A stretch of 64,000 bases of DNA from CAVQAH01 sp963784195 (GTDB taxonomy: Bacteria; Acidobacteriota; Vicinamibacteria; Vicinamibacterales; 2-12-FULL-66-21): the NCBI GenBank assembly GCA_963784195.1, contig CAWARA010000013.1, positions 186,001-250,000 of the forward strand. Direction: 5' to 3'. Below the pieces are notes generated by a model. It had not been told where the DNA came from and did not search any database. It worked only from the letters and a program-made list of their open reading frames with translations. Positions 51,039 through 60,885 of this stretch are shown in pieces (position 1 is the first letter of the stretch; every line of letters starts with the position of its first letter). The translations under genes and the position numbers were made by a program.

Positions 51039-52547
51039 TTACGAATGTCCGACGACCGCCGCGACGTTCACGCCGATCGCTGCGAGTTGAATCGCGAGCG
51101 TCAGCAGGACGATCCACGCTGGAACAGGCGGCGTGACGAGGCCTCCGTCGAGGACCAGCGAGAAGGCAATCATGGCGGCGCCGAAAACAGCCCACCAATA
51201 TCCGCGCCATCGCCTGTCCGCCGCGACCAGCGTCAGCAGCCACATCGTTCCGACAAGGCCGTAGGCATCGGGCACGAACGGGCTTCGAAGCGACGCCAGG
51301 GTCAGCAGGGCCAGCCACACCTGCGCGTGGCGCATCCGCAACCGATCGGATGGGATTCCGGTCGATCCGAGCTTCAGCAATCGCCAGCCTGCGAACGCGG
51401 CGAGGAGAAAGACGAACAGGGCATAGACGGACGACGCGCGATTGCCGGCGAGCCGGCCGGTCATGGGCACACCCAGCTGCCGAAGTTTTGTCACGAGGCC
51501 GTAGACGCTCTGATTGATCGGCGCGATCTCCGGTTGGTCGATCCAAAAGAACGCTTCTCCGGATTCGATGCGCGGTAGCTGGAAGGTGACGAAGTCCGTA
51601 AACGGCTTGCTGCCGACCAGCATCCAGGCGAGCAGGGTCAGCGCCACGCTCCAGCCAATAGTTGAGGCAACCGCCTTCCACTGTCGCGTGCCGATCAGCA
51701 CGAGGCCCAGAACACCGGGGAAGATCTTGCTGGCCGCTACCAGGCCAAGTCCAAGTCCCCCCGCCACATTCCGGCCGCGTTCGAACGCCATCATCGCGAG
51801 GACAGCGAGCGGAAACGCGGTCAGCTGGAAGTTGCCTACCTGCAACGTGACTCTCGTCGTCTGCGCGAGCCAGATTGCGGGCATCAGCAGGAGCGCGACG
51901 ATGGCCGCCGGCCCCGAGATCCACCGCGCCAGGAGCACGATGCCCGCGAAGAGCACGGCCGATTGAATGACGAACCACAGTTGCCGGACCGTGAAGAAGT
52001 CGAGGCCGGCGGCCAGGGCGGGATACGGGAGGACCAGGAAGGTCGGCGGGTATTGATAGATGTCGACGCTGATAGGTCCGATGTACCGCTCCTTGACCTC
52101 GCCTGGTTTTGGAATGTCCGCATAGCGCTGCACCTCGTAGATGTTCAATCCTGCAGCGGCAAAACGCGCGGCTTCCGTGTACGAGGTCAGGCAGGCGTGT
52201 TCGCGAAAGAACTTCCGGTTCGGCAGTACCGAGAGATCGGACCGCGTCGCATCGATCATGAACCGGCTGAGGCGGACGTTGTAGCAGGTCGCGACGGTGA
52301 GACCGAGAATGAAAAGGAGCGTTACAGGGGTGCCGATGGCCAGCCGAAGCCCGGCGAGTCGCGAGCGCACGGCCGGGTGCACCAACAAGCCAACGGCGAC
52401 CAGCATGACCGCGACCGTCCCGGCCATCACAGGCACGCCGGCAGCCGCCAGACCGACGACCAGCGGTGGTCCAACGAGGCCAGTCGCCAGCAGTGCAGTC
52501 AGCGCCCGAAACGTTCCTCTGTCAGCCGCCACCGAACTGAGGGACAT
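51039..52547 (-). CDS. GT87/DUF2029-like polytopic glycosyltransferase
   Basis: 502 residues with about ten membrane segments (LLATGLVGPPLVVGLAAAGV; FVIQSAVLFAGIVLLARWI; VGNFQLTAFPLAVLAMMAF). GT-C-like features: an early extracytoplasmic loop with NVRLSRFMIDATRSDLSV, a G-N-IYEV region (AGLNIYEVQRYADIPKPG) and YIGPISVDIYQYPPTFLVLPYP. LQVGNFQL and ASKIFPGVLGLVL are typical of the DUF2029 mannosyltransferase-like family, which uses polyprenyl-phosphate sugars. Sugar and acceptor unknown. It is divergent to the VWFA protein; TACAAT at 52562-52567 (minus strand) is a candidate -10 box. Confidence 0.82.
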   Translation of the reverse strand: MSLSSVAADRGTFRALTALLATGLVGPPLVVGLAAAGVPVMAGTVAVMLVAVGLLVHPAVRSRLAGLRLAIGTPVTLLFILGLTVATCYNVRLSRFMIDATRSDLSVLPNRKFFREHACLTSYTEAARFAAAGLNIYEVQRYADIPKPGEVKERYIGPISVDIYQYPPTFLVLPYPALAAGLDFFTVRQLWFVIQSAVLFAGIVLLARWISGPAAIVALLLMPAIWLAQTTRVTLQVGNFQLTAFPLAVLAMMAFERGRNVAGGLGLGLVAASKIFPGVLGLVLIGTRQWKAVASTIGWSVALTLLAWMLVGSKPFTDFVTFQLPRIESGEAFFWIDQPEIAPINQSVYGLVTKLRQLGVPMTGRLAGNRASSVYALFVFLLAAFAGWRLLKLGSTGIPSDRLRMRHAQVWLALLTLASLRSPFVPDAYGLVGTMWLLTLVAADRRWRGYWWAVFGAAMIAFSLVLDGGLVTPPVPAWIVLLTLAIQLAAIGVNVAAVVGHS

Positions 52548-52667
52548 GGTTCTCGGGCGGTATTGTATACGCCCGGATCGCCGGAGTTACGCCCCAACCG
52601 CGGATGTGCGATGATGGAAGGGCCTGCCACAATCGCGGCGATACACGCGCCGCGCGGGAAGTCCTTC

Positions 52668-53654
52668 ATGAAGCTCGGTGTTCCGACTCGTCTCATCGTC
52701 CCGGTTGCCGTCCTCACCGTCGCGCTGACGCACGCCACCTGGGCCCAGCAGACCCCGCAACAGCCGCCGATCCGTAGCGGCGCGAAGACGGTCGCGGTTT
52801 ACGCGACGGTCACTGACAAGGATGGCCGCCTGGTTCCCGATCTCGAGCGCGAGGTGTTCGAGGTCCGCGACAACGGCAAGCCTCAGCCGTTGACCGTGTT
52901 CTCCAATGAGGTCCAGCCCCTCAGCATCGTGATGATGCTCGATCGCAGCGGCAGCATGATGGGCAACGCCGGACTCGTCCAACGGGCCGCGGCGGAATTC
53001 GTCAAGCGGCTGCGTCCCGAGGACAAGGCGAGAGTCGGAGCGTTCGGGGAACGCATTGAAATCGAGCCGGCGGAGTTCACCAGCGATCACCAACAGCTGC
53101 TCAGGGCGCTGCAGTCCGAAGTGCCCGTCAAGGGTCCGACACCGCTCTGGAACGCCACCAATCAGGCGCTGGAAGCGCTACGGGGACAGGACGGCCGCAA
53201 GGTCGTGCTGATCTTCAGCGACGGCGGCGATTCACCAATGAACTTCGGCAAGTCGAACAGCAGCATCATGGACATCATGCGTGGCGCGCAGCAGGACGAT
53301 GTGATGGTGTATTCGATTGGGCTCTCGCAGACGGCGATCCGGCGGGGGTCGGGGAACGCTGCTGCGGGCGGTATCGGCGCGCTCACGGGCGCGATGACCG
53401 TCGTGCGGCCGGATCCCGGGCTGGCGACGATTGCCGACGAAACCGGCGGTGGCTACTTCGAGCTGACCCGCGCGGACGACCTCGGCTCGACGTTCGCGCG
53501 CGTCGCTGAAGAGCTGCGACACCAGTATGCCTTGGGCTTCGAGCCGTTACGCCTCGACGACAAGATGCACGATCTCGAAGTCAAAGTGTCCGGCAAGGGA
53601 ATGAAGGTCCGGGCGCGGAAGGAATACTTCGCAAAAAAGCAGCAATCAGACTGA
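52668..53654 (+). CDS. Secreted VWFA-domain protein (acidobacterial type)
   Basis: 328 residues from ATG 52668 (GGGAAG upstream). Signal peptide at about 1-26 (ends THATWAQ). An N-terminal strand region VYATVTDKDGRLVPDLEREVFEVRDNGKPQPLTVF is typical of the VWFA-related Acidobacterial family. Then the MIDAS motif MMLDRSGSMMGNAG (DxSxS), the supporting Thr region (PVKGPTPLWNAT) and IFSDGGDSP (late Asp). MIDAS residues are complete, so metal-dependent ligand binding is likely. Role unknown; probably envelope protein interaction. It overlaps the convergent nitrilase gene by 9 bases. Confidence 0.88.
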   Translation: MKLGVPTRLIVPVAVLTVALTHATWAQQTPQQPPIRSGAKTVAVYATVTDKDGRLVPDLEREVFEVRDNGKPQPLTVFSNEVQPLSIVMMLDRSGSMMGNAGLVQRAAAEFVKRLRPEDKARVGAFGERIEIEPAEFTSDHQQLLRALQSEVPVKGPTPLWNATNQALEALRGQDGRKVVLIFSDGGDSPMNFGKSNSSIMDIMRGAQQDDVMVYSIGLSQTAIRRGSGNAAAGGIGALTGAMTVVRPDPGLATIADETGGGYFELTRADDLGSTFARVAEELRHQYALGFEPLRLDDKMHDLEVKVSGKGMKVRARKEYFAKKQQSD

Positions 53655-54458
53655 ATCGAGTCCGGCCCAGCCGCGTGCGTAGATGCCGGGGAAAAGCGCA
53701 AGGTAGCCCGGATATCGCCTGCGCGCGGCCTTGATGATTCCCTCATCGACATCGACGGTGATCAATGCTTCCCTCGATTCGACGAGCACGTCGCCATTCG
53801 GATCCACGGCAATCGAGGGTCCGCCGATCTCGACGCCCTGTTCAGGCCCGGGCCGGTTCACCGACAGCACATACGATGTACTGGTCAGGGCATTTGCGCG
53901 AAATACGAGCTTCCACCGTTCGTAGGTGATCGCCTGCGTGGAGCGCGGATTGACGATTGCCATCGCGCCCATCGCACCCAGCAGCTGCGATCCTTGCGGC
54001 CGATTCATGTCGGAGCAAATCTGAACACCAAAGGTGAGGCCGCCGGCGCGAATCGCGCCCGGCGGATCGGCGCCCGGGTCGTAGTGGCACGGCTCGCGAA
54101 AGCCTTCCTCGTCGGGCAGGTGGACCTTCCGGTAGATGCCAGCCAGGTTCCCATCGACATCGAAGACGAGGGCAGTGTTGTGTCTCTTGCCTGACGAGGG
54201 ATCCTGAACGATCGCGCCACCGACGACGGCGATCCCGACGTCGCGGGCGCACCTGCTGAGGATCTGATGGCGCGGTCCCCCCGGCGGCTCCGCATCTTCG
54301 GCCCGAGGCGTGCTCGTGGCCGGCGACCACGGGTTCAGCGGAATCTCGGGCAGCACGACGAGGCTCGAGCCGCGAGCCTTGGCATCGGCCAGGCGCTGGC
54401 GGAGACGCGCCTCGCCGTTCTGCCCGAAGAAGACGTCGCTGACGAGCGCTACTCTCAT
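53646..54458 (-). CDS. Carbon-nitrogen hydrolase (nitrilase superfamily)
   Basis: 270 residues. The catalytic triad is present: Glu38 in VVLPEIPLNPW, Lys at about 110 in GIYRKVHLPDEEGF, and Cys at about 147 in GVQICSDMNRPQGS. A further Glu lies before the Cys region as usual. The enzyme cleaves non-peptide C-N bonds (amidase or N-carbamoyl type); substrate unknown. The start ATG lies 2 nt after the stop of the upstream S9 peptidase gene, so the two are coupled. Confidence 0.88.
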   Translation of the reverse strand: MRVALVSDVFFGQNGEARLRQRLADAKARGSSLVVLPEIPLNPWSPATSTPRAEDAEPPGGPRHQILSRCARDVGIAVVGGAIVQDPSSGKRHNTALVFDVDGNLAGIYRKVHLPDEEGFREPCHYDPGADPPGAIRAGGLTFGVQICSDMNRPQGSQLLGAMGAMAIVNPRSTQAITYERWKLVFRANALTSTSYVLSVNRPGPEQGVEIGGPSIAVDPNGDVLVESREALITVDVDEGIIKAARRRYPGYLALFPGIYARGWAGLDSV

Positions 54459-54460
54459 CG

Positions 54461-56393
54461 TCAGAATGATGTCGCGCGCTTGCTCTTCAGGTGCTGATCG
54501 AGGAACTTGAGCACGGCGCTGTAGCCTTCGATCTGGTTCTTTTTCTTCGTGAAGCCGTGACCCTCATCCGCGAAGACGACGTACTCGACCGGGACGCCGT
54601 TCTTCTTCACCGCGGCGACAATGTCGTCGGATTCCGGCTTGATGACGCGCGGATCGTTGGCGCCCTGTAACACGAGCAGGGGTTTCCGGATCTTGTCCGC
54701 GTGGAACACAGGCGACACGTCTCGCAGCATCTGCGCGTCGGTTTTCAAATCGCCGATCTCAGCGTAGAGTGCTTTCCGCTGCGCTTCCCACCAGGCCGGG
54801 ATGCTCTCCAGCGTCCGCACCCAGTTCGACACGCCGAACAAATCGACGCCTACGTCGAACACATCAGGCTGAAACGCGAGCGCGGCGAGAACCATGTATC
54901 CGCCGTAGCTGCCACCGATGATCCCGATGCGGTTGCTGTCGACGTACGGCAGGCTCGCCAGGTACTTCTTGGCGTCGACGCAATCCCAGAGCGGCTCGCG
55001 TCCATGTTTTCGATCGTCAGCGGAGAAGAACGTCTTGCCGTACCCGGAGCTGCCACGATTGTTGATCCCGAGCACGACGTAGCCGTTGTTCACCAGGTAC
55101 TGGATGACCGAGCTGTAGGCCGACGTGGTCTGACCGCCGGGTCCGCCATGCACCCAGACGAGCGCCGGCGCCTTGTTCGTGCTGGTGGCCTGGTGCGGCT
55201 TGTACAGAATGTTCGGGATCGCCATGCCGTCGCGCGCCTTGAACCGCACGACCTCCGAGTTGACCAGATCGGCGGCATCGATTTCCGTGTTGAGCGACGA
55301 CGTGAGCCTCTTTGCTTCACCACCGCCAATCTGCAACACGTAGAGGTCGTTCGGCGAGCGATCGCCGTTCAGATACAGCGCGATTTTCGATTCGCTGCGC
55401 GCGAACACGATGCCACTCACACCGCCATTGGGGATAGAGGGCAGCGGCACGGGTTTGCCGGTCGCGTGTTCAACCACCTTGATAGCGGTGCGGCCATCTT
55501 CATTGATCGCGGTGACTCTATAGCGGCCCTTTTCCGAGAAGCCGGCCGACACGATGTCCCACTTGGCCTGTTCGACGTCTTCGTGCTTTCCATCCGCAAG
55601 CGAGTAGCGCCTGAGCGCGGTGAACTCACCGCGGTCGTTGGCGAGGTAGTACAGATACTTCGATGCCGGATCGAAGGCCGCGGGCGTGAACTGCGCATTG
55701 CCCGTGTGCGGCGACAGATGACGCGCCTCTTTCTTCTGCACGTCCCAGAGATAGAGGTCGGTATCCGCCGTCGTATTCAACTTCACGAGCGACACCCACT
55801 TGCCGTCGTCGGAGATCCCGGCCAGGGAAGTAGCCGCCGGGGTTGGTGAAGAACATCGCGCGTTCGTAGGTCTTCGCGTCGTAGCGGTAGAGATCGAAGA
55901 ACTTCGGATCGCGCTCGTTGGAGGAAACGTAGAAGGCGGTGCCGTCCGGCGTCCATCCAGCAAATGCCGCCTTGAGCTTCTCGCCCGGTGTCAGATCCCG
56001 CTCTTGTCCATCAGGCGTGCGAACGTAGAGATGATTGAGCTCGTTGCCACCCTGATCGCGGGTCAGCAGAATCCGCTCGTCCTTTGGAAAGTACCCGACG
56101 GCGTAGGTCGAGTCGGTCGTCGAGCTGGTGATCTGCTTCCACTCGCCGCCGGTGACGGCCACCGAGTAGACGTTCCAGATGCCGGTCTTGTTCGACGAGA
56201 AGAGAATGCGGCTCTCATCGGGCGAGAACGATGCGCCGGTGATCGAGACCGTATCGAGAAATTGCTCGATCGTGTACTGCTTCGACGGCCTGGCCTGACT
56301 CCCGGGGGATGACGGTTTGGGCGGCTGGGCCGGAAGAGATGCCACCATCACAGAGAGAATCGCCAGCACGACGGACGTCCGGATCAGCAGCAC
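54461..56393 (-). pseudogene. Secreted S9 (DPP4/acylaminoacyl) peptidase, one frameshift
   Basis: The N-terminal frame (56393 to about 55835) has a signal peptide (LLIRTSVVLAILSVMVASLPAQ) and propeller blades (ITGASFSPDESRILFSSNKTG; PDGQERDLTPGEKLKAAFAGW). The C-terminal frame (about 55835 to 54461) continues ISDDGKWVSLVKLNTTADTD and carries the catalytic domain: GGSYGGYMVLAALAF (Ser), QGANDPRV (Asp) and ADEGHGFTKK (His). One extra G in a GGG run near 55823 explains the break (YFPG then ISDDGKW). Total about 640 residues, usual for the family. GTG 56393 is the start used; an ATG at 56409 in another frame hints at a second indel. All catalytic residues are intact. Confidence 0.82.
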
Positions 56394-56519
56394 TCTTCAT
56401 AAGCTTCATCTCCGCATTGCCCAGGTTGCGAGAGCACGCGTACCTCCGCCGAGTCTACCACTGGCTCGGCTGCCGGCGGACTGGTCGAGTTTTGAAGTGT
56501 GGTAGGGGACGACCGTCGG

Positions 56520-57431
56520 TCATCCCCGGGGATGCTTGATGAACGTGCCGTTGCGGAATTCCTCAATCGCCCGGCGCAGCTCCGCTTCGGTGTTCATCAC
56601 AATCGGTCCGTACCAGGCAACCGGTTCCTCGAGCGGTTTTCCAGAGACGAGCAGAAAACGAATGCCGTGCTCGCCCGCCTGGACGGTCACTTCGTCGCCG
56701 CGATCGAAGAGAATCAGCGACCGATCGCCGGCATCGTAGTAGACGGCGTTGTCGAGGTCACCGGTGTCATCAGTCTTGACGGGCATCGGGCCCGACGCGT
56801 CACGGAACGACCCGGATCCGGCAAATACGTACGCAAATGCGTGCCGTGTGACTTCCACCGGCAGGGTCTTCCGCTGATTCGGTGGCACCGATATGTCGAG
56901 ATATTGCGGATCGGCGGCGATTCCGTCGACCGGCCCGCGCTTGCCCCAGAACTCTCCACACACGACGCGAACGTGCGTCCCGTCGTCATCGACGATCGAC
57001 GGGATGTCGCGCGCCGATACGTCCTGGTAGCGCGGTGACGTCATCTTGAGCGCCGACGGGAGGTTCGCCCAGAGCTGAAATCCGTGCATGCGGCCCTTCG
57101 GATCGCCCTGCGGCATCTCCTGGTGAATGATGCCGCTGCCGGCTGTCATCCACTGAATGTCGCCCGCACCAAGCGTTCCGCGATTGCCGAGGCTGTCGCC
57201 GTGTTCGACCGTGCCCGCCAACACGTAGGTGATGGTCTCGATGCCGCGATGCGGATGCCACGGAAAGCCTTTCAGATAGTCGGCGGGCCGATCGTTGCGG
57301 AAGTCGTCGAAGAGGAGAAACGGATCGAATTCCGACGTGTTGCCGAATCCAAAGCCACGATGAAGTTTGACGCCGGCCCCCTCGACTGTGGGTGACGCCT
57401 GAATGATCTGCTTGATGGCGCGAATGGACAT
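56520..57431 (-). CDS. Pirin family protein
   Basis: 303 residues from ATG 57431 (MSIRAIKQIIQASPTVEGAG). The frame runs 26 codons further upstream without protein-like sequence. Pirin signatures: FDPFLLFDDFRND, FPWHPHRGIETITYVLAGTVEHGDS (metal-binding His residues), IQWMTAGSGIIHQEMP (His and Glu) and LWANLPSALKM. The bicupin fold is complete. Pirins bind iron; some oxidise quercetin, others act as redox-responsive cofactors. It is followed by the S9 peptidase gene on the same strand after 126 bases. Confidence 0.88.
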   Translation of the reverse strand: MSIRAIKQIIQASPTVEGAGVKLHRGFGFGNTSEFDPFLLFDDFRNDRPADYLKGFPWHPHRGIETITYVLAGTVEHGDSLGNRGTLGAGDIQWMTAGSGIIHQEMPQGDPKGRMHGFQLWANLPSALKMTSPRYQDVSARDIPSIVDDDGTHVRVVCGEFWGKRGPVDGIAADPQYLDISVPPNQRKTLPVEVTRHAFAYVFAGSGSFRDASGPMPVKTDDTGDLDNAVYYDAGDRSLILFDRGDEVTVQAGEHGIRFLLVSGKPLEEPVAWYGPIVMNTEAELRRAIEEFRNGTFIKHPRG

Positions 57432-57728
57432 GAGGTTATGACGCCGGAAGGGTAGTGCAGGTGCCCAAAAAAGTGAGGTCAACAGAAAGGGCCCACAGGG
57501 TGCGGCCACGCGTGTGTTGGGACCGCGTGCCGGACTTCACCGGAACTGCGCGGCGCGTGAGTGGCCATACCCCGTGGGCCCACATTCCAGCCCGGTGGAA
57601 GCTCCACGGTGCCTCCTTTCACGAGGCGGTTGAAAAGAATATGAACCCGAATGTCGTCCACGTCAAGGTCGACATTGAATTCTTTTCCGCCCGATCCGAT
57701 ATACGATTGCGCGCGAGCGGAACAACCG

Positions 57729-58650
57729 ATGCTTCAACCACGAGCCTCTGCCGTGATCCTGGCGGCGATCGTTGTGAGCGCGTGCAACCGCACGGCGAAG
57801 GAGGCGCCACCGCTCGATGCTGATGCGGCCAATGCTGCAGTCGTTGCGTGGCGTGAAAAACACGAGACGGATTACCGCCGCGACTTTGTGAGCATTGCAG
57901 GTCTTCACATCTTGAAGCCCGGAACCAACACCGCCGGCAGCGACAAGACGAACGACATCGTTCTTTCCGCGACGCCGCCGTCGCTCGGCAAATTCGTCCT
58001 GGAAGGGCAGAACGTCCGGTTCGAGCCTGCGACGGGTGTCAAGGTCCTGCTCAAGAACCAGCCCGTTACGGCACCGATTGACTTGAAGGCCGACGTCACT
58101 CACGACTCCGACGAACTGGTGATCGGCGACGTCCGGCTGGCCGCCCACGTCAGCGGTGACAATCGCTCGATCCGTGTCCGCGATCCAAACGGACCGCTCG
58201 CGAAGGGTTTCCTCGGCTTCACCTGGTTCCCGGTTGACGCGCAGTATCGCGTCGTCGGTCGTCTGATCCGGGATGCGGAGCCGCGAAAGCTGAAGGTGTT
58301 GAACACCTACAACGATGTCGATGAATACAGCACTGAAGGGGTGGTCGAGTTCAATCTTCTCGGGCAGACACTGCGGCTGCGCCCGTTCACGACGAGGCCG
58401 AAGCGTTTCTACATCGTATTCCGCGACGCGTCGAGCGGTCAGGAGACCTATGCGACAGCACGCCTTCTGTATTCGGACTTGCGCGACGATGGAACGACCG
58501 TGCTGGATTTCAACGCGGCGTACAGATCCGCCCTGCGCGTTCAATCAGTTCACGACCTGCCCGATTCCTCTCAAGGAGAATCGTCTGCCCGTGAAGATTC
58601 TGGCGGGCGAGCGTGCCTACGGGGCGAAGACGCAGACCGGCGGGTCCTGA
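57729..58650 (+). pseudogene. DUF1684 lipoprotein, frameshift near the 3' end
   Basis: Lipobox IVVSACNR after MLQPRASAVILAA gives a membrane lipoprotein. The main frame covers DUF1684 motifs WREKHETDYRRDFVSIAGLH, KGFLGFTWFPVDAQYRVVGR and VEFNLLGQTLRLRPF. At about 58526 the frame DFNAAYRSALRV loses the family C-terminus. The adjacent frame supplies it: DPPCAFNQFTTCPIPLKENR then LPVKILAGERAYG (ending 58650). Removing one A at about 58524 gives AYDPPCAFN, the conserved motif, making about 306 residues. Function of the family unknown. Likely a single-base sequence error. Confidence 0.78.
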
Positions 58651-58656
58651 CGGCCT

Positions 58657-59622
58657 TCAGAAACCTGCCTGCTCCTTGGCGTATCTGGCGATCTGTTCAT
58701 GCGTCGCAAACCAGACGCCCGGCTTCGACTTCATGTACGTGACGAGCGTGTCGAGCATCGACATGCGGGCGCGATGACCGATGTAGTGCGGATGCATCGT
58801 CAGGATGAACATGGTGCGCTCGGCGTACGCGACATCGAACTCGGCTTTCCAGATCGCGAGCACCTCGTCAGGATTGAGCGTCGGCCGAAGCGTTGAGTTG
58901 CGATCCATGCCCCAGTACGGATAGTCGTCCAGAATCCACTCCACCGGCAGCTCGACGAGCCCCGTCGGTTTGCCGTCGGCCAGCACCTCGTAAGGACGAT
59001 CGTCGGCCATCAGGCTGCTGTCGTAGATCAGGCCGAGCTCGCGCGTGAGCTTCAGCGTGTGCGGACTGTAGTCCCATGACGGCGTGCGAATACCGACAGG
59101 ACGTTTTCCCGTGATGCGGGTGAGCGTGTCGCTCGCGCGCTTCATCAGCTCGCGTTCGGTAGCTTCATCGAGTTGCGAATTGCGCTCGTGAATCCAGCCA
59201 TGGAGGCCAACTTCGTGACGGCCGCTCTTGACGATCGCCTTCATGCCGTCCGGGTAGAGCAGCGCGCTCACGGCAGGCACGAAGAACGAGGCGGGAATCT
59301 GATGCCGATCCAGCAGGTCGAGGACACGCGGGAGTCCGGCACGCGCACCGTATTCGCCCTGCGAGAGGAGCCCCGGCGAATCGCGTCCGTCGCGCAGGCT
59401 GCCCGTTTCGTTGTCGAAGTCGAACGACAGCCCCACGGCGACACGCGCTCCGCCCGGCCATGACTTCGGCGTCAGGTCGCGGCCCGCGCGGGCGCGTCCG
59501 ACGATCGTTCGGATCGCCTCCTCGGTCAGCGTCCAGGGTGGCGGGGTGGGCTGCTGCTGCGCTTGGATGGTCGTCACCAGCAGGGCGGCCGTGGCGTACG
59601 CAAGGAAGGTCGTTCGTCGCAT
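58657..59622 (-). CDS. Secreted polysaccharide deacetylase family protein
   Basis: 321 residues from ATG 59622 (GGAGAGCACG upstream). A longer frame would begin in the REP-like hairpin with VRLKADTT and is rejected. Signal peptide at about 1-22. NodB-type carbohydrate esterase 4 motifs: VGLSFDFDNETGS (Asp base and metal Asp), HEVGLHGWIHE (His pair), IRTPSWDYSPHTL and a late HPHYIGHRARM. The variant order is like PuuE/peptidoglycan-related deacetylases. It should remove N-acetyl or N-formyl groups from sugars or related amides outside the cytoplasm. It follows a NAGPA-like gene on the same strand. Confidence 0.85.
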   Translation of the reverse strand: MRRTTFLAYATAALLVTTIQAQQQPTPPPWTLTEEAIRTIVGRARAGRDLTPKSWPGGARVAVGLSFDFDNETGSLRDGRDSPGLLSQGEYGARAGLPRVLDLLDRHQIPASFFVPAVSALLYPDGMKAIVKSGRHEVGLHGWIHERNSQLDEATERELMKRASDTLTRITGKRPVGIRTPSWDYSPHTLKLTRELGLIYDSSLMADDRPYEVLADGKPTGLVELPVEWILDDYPYWGMDRNSTLRPTLNPDEVLAIWKAEFDVAYAERTMFILTMHPHYIGHRARMSMLDTLVTYMKSKPGVWFATHEQIARYAKEQAGF

Positions 59623-59652
59623 CGTGCTCTCCACGTATTCAAAGCATGTAGT

Positions 59653-59697
59653 GTCCGCCTTCAGGCGGACCACCGTGAGGTCCGGCTGAAGCCGGAC
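59653..59697. repeat. Twin REP-like hairpins
   Basis: GTCCGCC-TTCA-GGCGGAC (59653-59670) and GTCCGGC-TGAA-GCCGGAC (59680-59697) are two perfect 7-bp stems with complementary tetraloops, 9 bases apart. On the minus strand one frame reads VRLKADTT, a string I recall at the edges of many Acidobacteriota ORFs, which would make this a dispersed element. It lies between two genes of one minus-strand run. Confidence 0.75.
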
Positions 59698-59703
59698 GCC
59701 ACA

Positions 59704-60885
59704 TCAGCGGGCAATGACGATCAGCGAGTCGCTCACTTTACGTGGGCCGGCCGTGTCGGACGGGTGATTCACGATCGCGCCTTTCACCACCATCGTCGTC
59801 GATCCGCCGCCATCGAGATTCAGCACATCTGTCAGCTTCAGGCGCGCGGCGAGGCGCTGCAGCTCGACGAACGTCATGCCCAGGCTGATCTGAGGGTTTC
59901 TGCCGTCCACGGTCACCAGCCATATGTCGCCGTCGCGGTCGACGCCGACCATCGTGCGGGGATGGCGGTCCGTCGCAAAGCCGCCGCGAAGGTCCTCGAC
60001 GGCCCAATCGGTAATGTACTGTCCGTTTCTCGCGAGCAGGCCGGCGCCGCCAATCACGTGATCGGCTGCGGCCCAGCGCGCCGGCGGCGTTCCGTGGCGC
60101 GTCACGAACCGGCGTTCGAGCTTTGCCGGGTCACCCACCTTCACCGCCTCCAGTTCCGCCGGAGGGTCGAGGCCGCCGTACGACAGCACGAATCCCTCAG
60201 TCGGGATTGGCGCGCTTCCCAGGTCGTCGCGCCGCTCGCGAACGGTCAACGGCGAGCCACCCACGACCCACTCGATGCCGCGAGCTGCGGTATCGGTGTG
60301 CGCGTAGTACTTCGGTGTAAAGAGCATCAGCCGGCCGCGTTGGCGAGTCGTATCGATGCCGGCGATCTCGACGCTCGGCGCGTCGTCATCATTCCCGAAG
60401 CGGACGCGCGCTTCTGCCGTGACCACGTCGAACAGAAGCCTGGTCACCTGATCTTCGATCGTGACCGCAATCGCGCCGCGGGGACGCGCCGTATCGCTGA
60501 CAAGCTCGCCATCCACCTGCAGGAGGCCGTTGGGATCCCCGTTGGGCAGGAAGAAGCCGGCGTTGATCGCCGCAATCGCCTTGTGGCGTTGGAAGGTGTC
60601 CAGCACGGTCTCGGTGCCGACGACGTAGTCGTCGGACAACGCGCTCTTCAGCGTGACGCGTCGAGGATCGAGGCGAAGGATTTGAACTGCGACCGGCCCC
60701 GCCGGGTCGATCAGAGAGGGATCCGAGAGCCGGTATAGCCTGATGCCGGGCGCCACGATCTCCGGCTTGGGAAGATCGCCGGCGCCACGGCAGGCGACGA
60801 GCGTAACGGCAAGGAGCGCGGAGAACGAGAAAAGGCGTCGCCTCCGAGCCGCGGGTGCTGAGGAGATGAAGCGCGTCCCTGTCAC
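59704..60885 (-). CDS. Phosphodiester glycosidase (NAGPA-like) lipoprotein
   Basis: 393 residues. GTG start whose bases overlap the stop of the upstream cupin gene (GTGA). Lipobox TLVACRG. NAGPA/DUF2233 motifs: AIAAINAGFFLPNGDPNG, PRTMVGVDRDGDIWLVTVDG and VLNLDGGGSTTMVVKGAIVN followed by GPRKVSDSLIV. Family enzymes cleave GlcNAc-1-phosphodiesters, in bacteria probably from wall polymers or exopolysaccharide. All signature Asn/Asp/Gly residues are present. Its operon partner is a secreted deacetylase, consistent with envelope glycan remodelling (inference). Confidence 0.88.
   Translation of the reverse strand: MTGTRFISSAPAARRRRLFSFSALLAVTLVACRGAGDLPKPEIVAPGIRLYRLSDPSLIDPAGPVAVQILRLDPRRVTLKSALSDDYVVGTETVLDTFQRHKAIAAINAGFFLPNGDPNGLLQVDGELVSDTARPRGAIAVTIEDQVTRLLFDVVTAEARVRFGNDDDAPSVEIAGIDTTRQRGRLMLFTPKYYAHTDTAARGIEWVVGGSPLTVRERRDDLGSAPIPTEGFVLSYGGLDPPAELEAVKVGDPAKLERRFVTRHGTPPARWAAADHVIGGAGLLARNGQYITDWAVEDLRGGFATDRHPRTMVGVDRDGDIWLVTVDGRNPQISLGMTFVELQRLAARLKLTDVLNLDGGGSTTMVVKGAIVNHPSDTAGPRKVSDSLIVIAR

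Noticed and set aside
50335..51978. Long minus-strand frame through the GT87-like gene and heptamer arrays
   Set aside because: It reads the membrane protein gene in the wrong frame and translates simple repeats (RRSDIGNRR); not a gene.
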